DNA of 8,345 nt, from assembly GCA_030044345.1 (NCBI GenBank), contig JASHVY010000344.1, positions 1 through 8,345 on the forward strand. The letters run 5' to 3'. Numbering within the stretch: the first letter of the stretch is position 1; the number at the start of each line of letters is the position of its first letter. Below, piece after piece: positions 1 to 5,868 of the stretch. The DNA is from Acetobacteraceae bacterium. GTDB taxonomy: Bacteria > Pseudomonadota > Alphaproteobacteria > Acetobacterales > Acetobacteraceae. The translations under genes and the position numbers were made by a program. A model generated the notes under the pieces. The model was not told where the DNA came from and ran no database searches. It saw only the letters and a list, made by a program, of their open reading frames with translations.

Positions 1-7
1 TTAGTTA

Positions 8-64
8 GATCAATATGGCTTCTGGTGGATCGCGGAGCGATCCGCCAAAGCCATGAAATTGATC
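8..64. repeat. Long palindromic intergenic hairpin, copy 1
   Basis: This imperfect inverted repeat opens with GATCAATATGGCTT and closes with AGCCATGAAATTGATC. The inner arms GGTGGATCGC and GCGATCCGCC are separated by only GGA, so a strong hairpin can form with one G-T pair and a 3-base bulge. A second copy lies at 5717-5786 inside a MITE-like element. It has the same outer and inner arms but 13 extra bases. This copy sits downstream of the minus-strand aldo/keto reductase and could help end or stabilise its transcript. The window starts 7 bases before it, so I cannot tell whether it also belongs to a larger element. Confidence 0.8.
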
Positions 65-75
65 GAGAAAACAAA

Positions 76-178
76 GCGTGATCGCCGAAGGTGAACTCAA
101 CCGAAGGCGTGAATCACGCGGGAAAACGAACAGAGCGTGATCGCCGAAGGTGGACTCAACCGAAGCTGCGAATCACGC
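76..178. repeat. Two tandem 44-bp palindromic units
   Basis: Two 44-base units occupy 76-119 and 135-178 and differ at only 4 positions. Each begins GCGTGATCGCC and ends ATCACGC, so the ends pair over 7 bp. In unit 1 the pairing continues with CGCC/GGCG after a small bulge. The 15-base spacer and both outer flanks are A-rich (gaaaac-like). The GCGTGAT/ATCACGC arms match the hairpin at 3876-3906, pointing to one dispersed family. The position, just past the aldo/keto reductase stop, is typical of REP/BIME-like intergenic repeats. The function is not visible from sequence. Confidence 0.75.
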
Positions 179-194
179 CAGAAAATAATGCCCT

Positions 195-1187
195 TCAGAT
201 CCGCACCGGAGCGAATCCGGCGATCTCGTGCGGGATATAGGGCTCCTCGAGAGCGGCGATCTCCTCCGTCGAGAGCTTCAGTGTGACGGCGGCCAGCGCA
301 TCCTCGAGATGCTGAAGCTTCGTCGCCCCGACGATCGGGGCGGTGATGACCTTCTTTGACAGCAGCCAGGCAAGCGCCACCTGCGCGCGCGGCACGCCGC
401 GTCGCTTCGCGACCTCGGTGACACGCGCGACGACCTTGCGATCGGCATCAGCCGATTTCGCGTAGAGCGTCTTGCCGAATTCGTCCGTTTCCGAGCGCGC
501 GCTCGTCTCGTCCCAGTCCCGGGTCAGACGTCCACGGGCCAGCGGACTCCAGGGAATGACCCCGATCCTCTCCGCCGCGCAAAGCGGCAGCATCTCGCGC
601 TCCTCTTCACGATAAAGGAGGTTCACGTAATTCTGCATGCTCACGAAACGGGTCCAGCCTCTTTGATCGGCGATCGCCAGGGCCTTGGCGAATTGCCACG
701 CATGCATGGATGAAGCCCCGACATAGAGCGCCTTTCCCGCCTTCACCACGTCATTCAGCGCCTCGACCGTCTCCTCGATCGGCGTGCCGGAATCCCAGCG
801 ATGGATCTGGTAGAGATCGACATGATCCGTGCCGAGACGGCGCAGGCTGGCATCGATCTCGGTCATGATGGCCCGGCGCGAAAGGCCCGCGCCATTCGGG
901 CCGGGACGCATCCGCCCATGCACCTTGGTCGCGATGACCACGTCTTCCCGGCGGGCGAAATCCTTCAGCGCCCGGCCGAGAATCTCCTCACTCGTGCCAC
1001 CGGAATAGACATTCGCCGTGTCGAAGAAATTGATGCCGCCCTCGAGCGCCCGCTTGATGAATGGGCGGCTCTCTTCCTCGTTGAGCGCCCAAGCATGATT
1101 CCCCCGCTCCGAAATCCCGTAGCTCATGCATCCGAGACAAATCCTGGAGACTTCAAGGCCGGTCCGGCCGAGCTTGACGTAATCCAT
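195..1187 (-). CDS. yajO: Aldo/keto reductase, YajO-like
   Basis: This is a soluble NADPH-dependent aldo/keto reductase of about 330 residues, the normal family length, folding as a single TIM barrel. The catalytic tetrad is visible as Asp56 (FFDTA), Tyr61, Lys88 (ATKVH) and His129 (YQIHRW). The stretches RGNHAW, SRPFIKRALEGGINFFDTAN, NDVVKAGKALYVGASSMHA and IPWSPLARGRLTR closely resemble my memory of E. coli YajO. I start it at the ATG (1187), because AAGG lies 6 bases upstream; a GTG two codons earlier (1193) overlaps that ribosome site. It follows the aldehyde dehydrogenase on the same strand after 121 bases. That gap holds a 6-bp hairpin (1260-1276) and possibly its own promoter. The natural substrate is unknown; general reduction of sugar aldehydes or reactive carbonyls is an inference. 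Confidence 0.92.
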   Translation of the reverse strand: MDYVKLGRTGLEVSRICLGCMSYGISERGNHAWALNEEESRPFIKRALEGGINFFDTANVYSGGTSEEILGRALKDFARREDVVIATKVHGRMRPGPNGAGLSRRAIMTEIDASLRRLGTDHVDLYQIHRWDSGTPIEETVEALNDVVKAGKALYVGASSMHAWQFAKALAIADQRGWTRFVSMQNYVNLLYREEEREMLPLCAAERIGVIPWSPLARGRLTRDWDETSARSETDEFGKTLYAKSADADRKVVARVTEVAKRRGVPRAQVALAWLLSKKVITAPIVGATKLQHLEDALAAVTLKLSTEEIAALEEPYIPHEIAGFAPVRI

Positions 1188-1308
1188 CGTCACCCTTCGT
1201 CATATCGAACGAATATCGTACTCGGCCGCATTTCCTGCGACCATGGCTTGCACGCGCATGGATCGCGTCACGATCCCGCTTGCACGTCCCGCCGGGGCGC
1301 GATCGGCG

Positions 1309-2739
1309 TCAGGCGGCCTCGTAGCCGATCACCGCCTTGACCTCGAGAAACTCTTCGAGGCCCCATTTGCCGTATTCCCGGCCATTGCCGGACTGCTTGT
1401 AGCCACCGAACGGCGCGGCGCTGTCGGCCGCGGGATAGTTCAGATGAACGTTGCCGGCCCGCATTTCCGCCGCCACCCTCCGCGCGTGCGCGAGATCGCC
1501 CGATTGAACGTAAGCGGCAAGGCCATAGACCGTCTCGTTGGCCATGCGGACCGCATCCGCCTCGTCCCGGTAAGGTAGGATGGAGAGCACGGGGCCGAAA
1601 ATCTCCTCGCGCGCGATCGTCATGTCATTGCGCACATTGGCGAAGACGGTCGGGCGCACGAAGTAGCCGCGATTGAGATGTTCCGGCCGGCCGGGGCCGC
1701 CTGTGACCAGTTCCGCCCCTTCATCGATCCCGGCCTGGATCAGGCGCTGCACCTTGTTGAACTGCACCTCGCTCACGACAGGGCCAAGATTGGTCCGCTC
1801 GTCGCCCACGTCCCCCACCACCAGGCTTTCGGCCGCGGTCCTGGCGATCGCCTTCACCTCGTCCTGCCGGTCGAGGGGAACGAACATGCGGGTCGGTGCG
1901 CTGCAGGACTGGCCGCTATTGACCATCATCCCGAGCACGCCCTTGGTCACGGCGGTTGGGAAATCGACGTCCGGCAACAGGATATTGGCTGATTTGCCGC
2001 CAAGCTCCTGCGCCACACGCTTTACCGAGCGCGCCGACGCCTGCGCGACGAGGATGCCCGCCCGGGTCGAGCCGGTGAACGACATCATGTCGATATCGGG
2101 GTGCGCGGACATCGCCTCCCCAACCACGGCGCCTTCGCCCTGCACCATGTTGTAGACACCCTTCGGCACCCCGGCCGCATGCATCACCTCGGACCAGATG
2201 ACGGCATTGAGGGGCGCGATCTCCGAAGGTTTCAGCACCATCGTGCAGCCGGCGGCGAGCGCCGGAGCCACCTTGCAGGTGATCTGGTTGATCGGCCAGT
2301 TCCAGGGCGTAATGAGTCCGACCACCCCGATCGGCTCGCGCACGATCATCGTCGCACCCTGGGGCTCCTCGAAGCGAAAGCTTTCGAGAGCCTCGATCAT
2401 CCGGGTCAGGTGGTTGGTGCCGGTCGCCGACTGGCGCTCATAGGCGAATTTGCGGGGGGCGCCCATTTCCTGCGCGAGCGTCTCCGCGATATCATCCCGG
2501 CGCTTGTTGTATTCCGCCAGAATGTTGCGCAAAAGCTCGAGCCGTTCCTTCCTCGTCGTGCGGGCGAAGGAGGGGAAAGCGGCCCTGGCGGCGGCGACGG
2601 CGCGATCGACATCCTTCGGCCCACCGACGGCGATCCTGATGAAGGGTTCTTCCGTGGAGGGATCGATCACGTCGAGCAGGACCGGCTCCAGCGGCTCGAC
2701 CCAGGCCCCGTTCACATAATGCTGACGCTCATGCTGCAT
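1309..2739 (-). CDS. Aldehyde dehydrogenase family protein
   Basis: This cytoplasmic NAD(P)+-dependent aldehyde dehydrogenase of 476 residues oxidises an aldehyde to its acid. The family landmarks are complete: oxyanion-hole Asn147 (TPWNWP), cofactor-binding Lys170 (VLKPSE), FTGST at 221-225, general base Glu245 (QELGGKS), catalytic nucleophile Cys279 (NSGQSC) and Glu379 (EEIFGPV). Reading frame is open for 21 more codons upstream (to 2802), but they look non-coding. The ATG at 2739 is preceded by a GGGGA ribosome site about 9 bases away and gives the usual family start (HYVNGAW). It is divergent from the short-chain dehydrogenase and 121 bases upstream of the aldo/keto reductase, so the three may handle one alcohol/aldehyde pool. 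The substrate cannot be read from these motifs. Confidence 0.93.
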   Translation of the reverse strand: MQHERQHYVNGAWVEPLEPVLLDVIDPSTEEPFIRIAVGGPKDVDRAVAAARAAFPSFARTTRKERLELLRNILAEYNKRRDDIAETLAQEMGAPRKFAYERQSATGTNHLTRMIEALESFRFEEPQGATMIVREPIGVVGLITPWNWPINQITCKVAPALAAGCTMVLKPSEIAPLNAVIWSEVMHAAGVPKGVYNMVQGEGAVVGEAMSAHPDIDMMSFTGSTRAGILVAQASARSVKRVAQELGGKSANILLPDVDFPTAVTKGVLGMMVNSGQSCSAPTRMFVPLDRQDEVKAIARTAAESLVVGDVGDERTNLGPVVSEVQFNKVQRLIQAGIDEGAELVTGGPGRPEHLNRGYFVRPTVFANVRNDMTIAREEIFGPVLSILPYRDEADAVRMANETVYGLAAYVQSGDLAHARRVAAEMRAGNVHLNYPAADSAAPFGGYKQSGNGREYGKWGLEEFLEVKAVIGYEAA

Positions 2740-2896
2740 ATCGCCCAATCCCCGTATCGCAAATCGCAGCGTTCCGGGTCGCCATGGCATCCCGGTTCGC
2801 ACGCACTGCCATTATATATGTCCGGATACGGCCATCGCGGAAGCCGGGGTCCGGCGCAGCCCGGTCTTGCCCCACACGGAGAAGGAATCCCCGCTC
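2740..2896. promoter_or_regulatory. Divergent control region, aldehyde dehydrogenase / short-chain dehydrogenase
   Basis: These 157 bases separate two divergent genes and must hold both promoters. The clearest element is a perfect TATAAT -10 box on the minus strand (2816 to 2811), pointing at the aldehyde dehydrogenase with a leader of about 65 bases. No convincing TTGACA lies at the right distance. On the plus strand TATATA (2813-2818) overlaps the same bases, so one short A/T island could serve both directions. The plus-strand gene has a good ribosome site (GGAGAAGGAA, starting at 2878). Confidence 0.45.
2774..2795. promoter_or_regulatory. Candidate operator, 22-bp palindrome
   Basis: CCGGG at 2774 and CCCGG at 2795 flank a CCATGG centre. 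Nine of eleven base pairs are symmetric across the axis between 2784 and 2785. It lies just downstream of the minus-strand -10 box, overlapping the likely start region of the aldehyde dehydrogenase transcript, where a repressor would act. No regulator gene is adjacent, and palindromes of GC-rich composition arise by chance, so this is a weak call. Confidence 0.3.
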
Positions 2897-3757
2897 ATGA
2901 ATGACCACCCCGCTCTCGCCGCCGGCCGTGTCGCTGTCATCACCGGCGCGGCCAGCGGCATCGGCCTCGCGGCCGCCCGCCGGTTCGCCGCGATGGGCCT
3001 CAAAATCTGCCTCGCGGATCTGCCGGGTGATGAGCTGGAGCAGGCCGCTTCCGAGGTTGCCGCCGCTTCCCCGGCACAAGGGGGCGGCGTCCTCACGGTG
3101 CCCACGGACGTGAGCCGGCTTGCGGATGTTCAGGCGCTCAAGGAAGCGGCCTATGCCACTTACGGCGAAGTGGCGGTGCTCATGAACAATGCCGGGACAG
3201 CGCCGGGCGGCGGCCCCTGGGAGCATATCGATCGCTGGCGCCATGTGCTGGAGGTCAATCTCTGGGGCGTCATCAACGGGGTGCAGACCTTCGTGCCCTC
3301 GATGCTGGAGCAGAAGACGAGATGCGCCGTTATCAATACGGGATCAAAACAGGGAATCACCTGCCCGCCCGGAGACACCGCGTACAATGTCAGCAAGGCC
3401 GGCGTGAAGGTCCTGACCGAGGCGCTGGCGCACAGCCTGCGCAATGAGGAGGGGCAGCGCATCACCGCCCATCTTCTGATCCCGGGCTCGACCTTCACCG
3501 GCATGACGCGCCGCGGGCGTACGGAGAAGCCACCCGGCGCCTGGATGCCCGATCAAGTCGTGGACATGCTGATCGAGGGGATGAAGCAGGGCGATTTCTA
3601 CATTCTCTGCCCCGATAACGAGGTGACGCGGCAGATCGACAACAGGAGAATCCTCTGGGCCGCACAAGACATCACAGAAAACCGTCCGGCCCTCTCGCGC
3701 TGGCACGCAGATTATGCGGCTTCGTTCGAGCGGTTCCTCCACGCAGCAGGCGAGTAG
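2897..3757 (+). CDS. SDR family NAD(P)-dependent oxidoreductase
   Basis: This is a classical short-chain dehydrogenase/reductase of 286 residues with one Rossmann domain. Visible motifs are the cofactor loop TGAASGIG (16-23), Asp41 at the end of beta-2, Asp71 (TDVS), NNAG (97-100), Asn121, catalytic Ser150, Tyr163 and Lys167 (YNVSK), and PG at 196-197. Asp41 favours NAD(H) over NADP(H). The roughly 35-residue tail after 250 is longer than the shortest classical members. I start at the ATG at 2897 because GGAGAAGGAA lies directly upstream; an in-frame TTG at 2867 would contain that ribosome site. It is divergent from the aldehyde dehydrogenase and ends at a likely intrinsic terminator. An alcohol-to-carbonyl step feeding the neighbouring dehydrogenase is plausible; the substrate is unknown. 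Confidence 0.92.
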   Translation: MNDHPALAAGRVAVITGAASGIGLAAARRFAAMGLKICLADLPGDELEQAASEVAAASPAQGGGVLTVPTDVSRLADVQALKEAAYATYGEVAVLMNNAGTAPGGGPWEHIDRWRHVLEVNLWGVINGVQTFVPSMLEQKTRCAVINTGSKQGITCPPGDTAYNVSKAGVKVLTEALAHSLRNEEGQRITAHLLIPGSTFTGMTRRGRTEKPPGAWMPDQVVDMLIEGMKQGDFYILCPDNEVTRQIDNRRILWAAQDITENRPALSRWHADYAASFERFLHAAGE

Positions 3758-3801
3758 GCTTCGTTTGGGGACCGACTCTAGAAAGTGTTATGCGCTTCGA
3801 T

Positions 3802-3831
3802 GAAGTCTCAGAAAGAAGGAGACTTCTTTTT
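3802..3831 (+). terminator. Rho-independent terminator of the short-chain dehydrogenase
   Basis: GAAGTCTC (3802-3809) and GAGACTTC (3819-3826) form a perfect 8-bp stem with a 9-base purine loop, followed at once by TTTTT (3827-3831). It begins 45 bases after the stop codon on the plus strand. The stem is only half G/C, so termination may be partial. Its right arm is shared with the next hairpin, so the two structures are mutually exclusive. Confidence 0.65.
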
Positions 3832-3846
3832 CTGAAGAAAAAGAAG
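3823..3846 (-). terminator. A/T-rich hairpin between convergent genes
   Basis: CTTCTTTTTC (3823-3832) and GAAAAAGAAG (3837-3846) form a perfect 10-bp stem with a TGAA loop. Read on the minus strand it lies downstream of the thioredoxin gene, preceded by another T-rich stretch. It could help stop that transcript, or it may be a bidirectional barrier. Similar A/T-rich hairpins are familiar to me from Acetobacteraceae intergenic DNA, which is a recollection rather than a search. Confidence 0.4.
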
Positions 3847-3875
3847 CAAAAAGACTTTTCTCCGTTTTCCGGACC

Positions 3876-3906
3876 AGAGCGTGATGATTTTCGATCATCA
3901 CGCTCT
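3876..3906. repeat. 13-bp perfect hairpin at the end of the thioredoxin gene
   Basis: AGAGCGTGATGAT (3876-3888) and ATCATCACGCTCT (3894-3906) pair without mismatch around the 5-base loop TTTCG. The right arm overlaps the TAG stop of the minus-strand thioredoxin gene (3907-3905). This would therefore be a transcript-end hairpin, though no T-run follows directly. The arms share GCGTGAT/ATCACGC with the tandem units at 76-178. Repeats of this wording are, from memory, widespread between genes in Hyphomicrobiales. Confidence 0.7.
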
Positions 3907-4879
3907 AACCAAAGGTGAAGGTAAAAGCCTGAAATCCGGCCTTGGGCACGGTCAAGGTCAGCATGTGGTCGCTGTAGTCGCTGCTGTTGAAGAGCGTATA
4001 GAGCTGGCTCTGCTGCACCGTGACCGGCTTCTGGGGCTTGCCGTCCACGGTGATGCTCAGCGTCACCGGCGTCGGGCTGCTCGCCACCATGTAAACCTTG
4101 GCCGAATGGAAATGGAGCTGCACCGAGCCGCCATCCTTGGCGAGCGTCGCCTTCTCGTTCGAAAGATTCCAGGCGCCGACGAGCGCGAATTGGTTGAGCG
4201 GAAGATGGGCGGGCGCCGTGTAGTTGGCTTCGCCGGGGTGCGGCTGCTCGGGACTCCCGAGCATGGCGACACGCGCAAGCCCGAAATACATCTCCGGTGA
4301 CCCGATCCCCGAGAGATTCATCCCGTTATCGGCCGGCATCGTGGCATTGAGCGCCAGCAGGGAGCGGATGGCGTTCTCCATCTCGGAATAGCGCCCCTCC
4401 CCGAAATGCTCGAGCACGATCTCGCCTTTCTGGTTCACCAGATACTCGGCCGGCCAATATTCGTTCGAATAGGCTTGCCATGTCGCGTAGGAATTGTCCT
4501 GCGCCACCGGGTAATGAATGCCGAACCGCTTGATGGCCCTCTGCACATTGGCGGTGAGGTGCTCGAATGCGAATTCGGGCGTGTGCACGCCAACGACCAC
4601 GAAGCCCTTGTCCTTGTATGTATCGTACCACTTCGTGACATAGGGAAGCGTGCGCAGGCAATTGATGCAGGAATAGGTCCAGAAATCGATCAGCACGACC
4701 TTGCCGCGCAGGCCGGCCATGGTCAGCGGCGGGGAGTTCAGCCAATGCGAAATCCCGACGAACTCGGGCGCACGGCCATAGTTGGAGAAATGCGGCGCCT
4801 GCGCCCGCGCCTCGGCGCCCGGAAGCAGCGCGGCGGCGACAGCGCTCAGCATGGCGGAACGGCGGGTCAGAGCGAGCAT
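3905..4879 (-). CDS. Exported DipZ-like thioredoxin family protein
   Basis: This is a 324-residue secreted thiol-disulfide carrier. The N-terminus is a signal peptide with a twin arginine (TRRSAML, Arg6-Arg7), a hydrophobic stretch and likely cleavage after ARA (24-26) or AQA (26-28), so Tat or Sec export is expected. Residues about 38-175 are a TlpA/DipZ-type thioredoxin domain with the active site WTYSCINC (Cys71, Cys74) and cis-proline Pro143 (YWPAEY). Residues about 230-324 look beta-rich and correspond to the carbohydrate-binding-module-like C-terminal domain of mycobacterial DipZ. I start at ATG 4879, which has AGGA 8 bases upstream; a GTG at 4885 overlaps the ccdA stop but is too close to that site. 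It lies 2 bases after ccdA, so translation is probably coupled. Likely role: accept electrons from CcdA and reduce the exported MsrA. Confidence 0.9.
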   Translation of the reverse strand: MLALTRRSAMLSAVAAALLPGAEARAQAPHFSNYGRAPEFVGISHWLNSPPLTMAGLRGKVVLIDFWTYSCINCLRTLPYVTKWYDTYKDKGFVVVGVHTPEFAFEHLTANVQRAIKRFGIHYPVAQDNSYATWQAYSNEYWPAEYLVNQKGEIVLEHFGEGRYSEMENAIRSLLALNATMPADNGMNLSGIGSPEMYFGLARVAMLGSPEQPHPGEANYTAPAHLPLNQFALVGAWNLSNEKATLAKDGGSVQLHFHSAKVYMVASSPTPVTLSITVDGKPQKPVTVQQSQLYTLFNSSDYSDHMLTLTVPKAGFQAFTFTFG

Positions 4880-4881
4880 CG

Positions 4882-5583
4882 TCACAATCCTACATTGGCG
4901 TTGGGATAGAACTGCGAAAGCCAGGCCGTCACCACCGTGTCATACTGGTAGTAAAGCCCGACCGCGACCAGGATCACCACGACCCCGAAACCCTGTTGCA
5001 GGCGATGGGAATAGCGGGCGATGCGCCGCACATGCGTCGTCACGTACTGCCCGCCATAGGCGATGCCCAGCATTGGAAGCCCGGCGCCGATCGCATAGGC
5101 GAGCAGGAGCAGCCCCGACCAGGCAAGCCGGTGCGAGGTCGCGACGACGGTCAGGATCGAGCCGAGAACCGGCCCTGCGCAGGGTGTCCAGACGATCCCG
5201 AGTGTCGTCCCCAGCACGAACCCGCCCCAATTGCCGCTGCCGGCATTTTGCCCGACCTCATGGGCACGATTGACGAGGCCGTGCATGCGCGCCGTCAACC
5301 ATTCGAACGGTCGCGGGAAGATCATCAGAAGGCCGAAGATCAGCAGCAGGACGATCGCCACCTTCCGCAGCACGTCCTGGGATGCGCCGAGGCTCTCGGC
5401 GAAGGCACCGAACAGCAGCGCGACGACCGCAAAGCTCACCACGAAGCCGAGCGCGATGAAGACCGGCCGCGTCCGGCTCGTCTGGCCCACCGAGACGCCG
5501 AACAGGATCGGCAGCATCGGCAGGATGCAGGGGGCCGCCACCGTCAGCACCCCGGCCGCCAACGCAAGAAGCAAAGCCGTCAT
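4882..5583 (-). CDS. ccdA: CcdA/DsbD-type transmembrane electron transporter
   Basis: This is a 233-residue inner-membrane protein of the CcdA family, the six-helix core of DsbD. It passes reducing power from cytoplasmic thioredoxin to extracytoplasmic thiol proteins. The two redox cysteines are in their family contexts: Cys19 (APCILPMLP) and Cys135 (WTPCAGPVLGS). Predicted membrane segments are about 4-30, 41-62, 71-89, 119-147, 155-177 and 197-213. The start is ATG 5583, with GGAG 8 bases upstream; a TTG at 5589 is only 2 bases from that site. It sits between msrA and the DipZ-like thioredoxin on one strand. Cytochrome c maturation is the other common CcdA job, but no cytochrome genes are nearby, so methionine-sulfoxide repair is the better guess. 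A MITE-like insertion lies in its leader. Confidence 0.93.
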   Translation of the reverse strand: MTALLLALAAGVLTVAAPCILPMLPILFGVSVGQTSRTRPVFIALGFVVSFAVVALLFGAFAESLGASQDVLRKVAIVLLLIFGLLMIFPRPFEWLTARMHGLVNRAHEVGQNAGSGNWGGFVLGTTLGIVWTPCAGPVLGSILTVVATSHRLAWSGLLLLAYAIGAGLPMLGIAYGGQYVTTHVRRIARYSHRLQQGFGVVVILVAVGLYYQYDTVVTAWLSQFYPNANVGL

Positions 5584-5626
5584 CGCCAATGCTCCGTCAC
5601 GTCATTTCGCTTGGGAAGCACTCTCA

Positions 5627-5868
5627 GAGCCTGTTTGAATGCGGCTTGCGGTGAGTCGGAAGCGCCGCAGGCGCTGGCCGGCGCGGCTTTCGAGAACCGG
5701 AGCGGAGCGGCCTTGAGATCAATATGGCTTCTGGCGGATAAGCGCAGCGATCCGCCAAAGCCCAAAGGGAAGCCATGAAATTGATCGCCAAACAAACCTG
5801 GCCGTGAGCACCGGAAGCGCAGAAAGACGCGTCGGACGACCGCCACAGTAGCATTCCCCAACAGGCTC
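5627..5868. mobile_element. MITE-like non-autonomous element between msrA and ccdA
   Basis: This 242-bp segment begins GAGCCTGTT (5627-5635) and ends AACAGGCTC (5860-5868), a perfect 9-bp terminal inverted repeat. AATGC also recurs 2-4 bases inside each end. TCA flanks both sides (5624-5626 and 5869-5871); an equivalent reading is a CTCAG direct repeat (5623-5627 and 5868-5872). GAGCCTG-type ends with a TNA duplication recall the IS1031 group of the IS5 family, from memory. The interior is a long imperfect palindrome centred near 5745, including the hairpin at 5717-5786. The open frames inside it (for example minus 5861-5580) have no recognisable protein features. The element splits the msrA-ccdA junction, which would otherwise be 40 bases. 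Confidence 0.65.
5717..5786. repeat. Long palindromic intergenic hairpin, copy 2
   Basis: This is the same element as 8-64: GATCAATATGGCTTC pairs with GAAGCCATGAAATTGATC (3-base bulge), and TGGCGGAT pairs with ATCCGCCA inside. Compared with copy 1 it has a 12-base insertion in the right arm (cccaaagggaag) and one extra loop base. It forms the centre of the MITE-like element. In an msrA-ccdA read-through transcript it would fold into a large hairpin that could block or process the message. Confidence 0.75.

Noticed and set aside
76..178. CRISPR array
   Set aside because: There are only two units, each is palindromic over its full length, and the single spacer is 15 A-rich bases.
2101..2904. 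Long plus-strand open frame opposite the aldehyde dehydrogenase
   Set aside because: It is antisense to a gene with every family motif; its translation is rich in Arg, Gly and His without any domain, as expected for a GC-rich shadow frame.
4996..5778. 260-codon plus-strand frame opposite ccdA
   Set aside because: It runs through the ccdA gene and the MITE-like element, is low-complexity and charged, and has no recognisable fold.
5580..5861. 93-codon and 76-codon minus-strand frames within the MITE-like element
   Set aside because: They consist of translated palindrome arms, have no ribosome site and no protein features.
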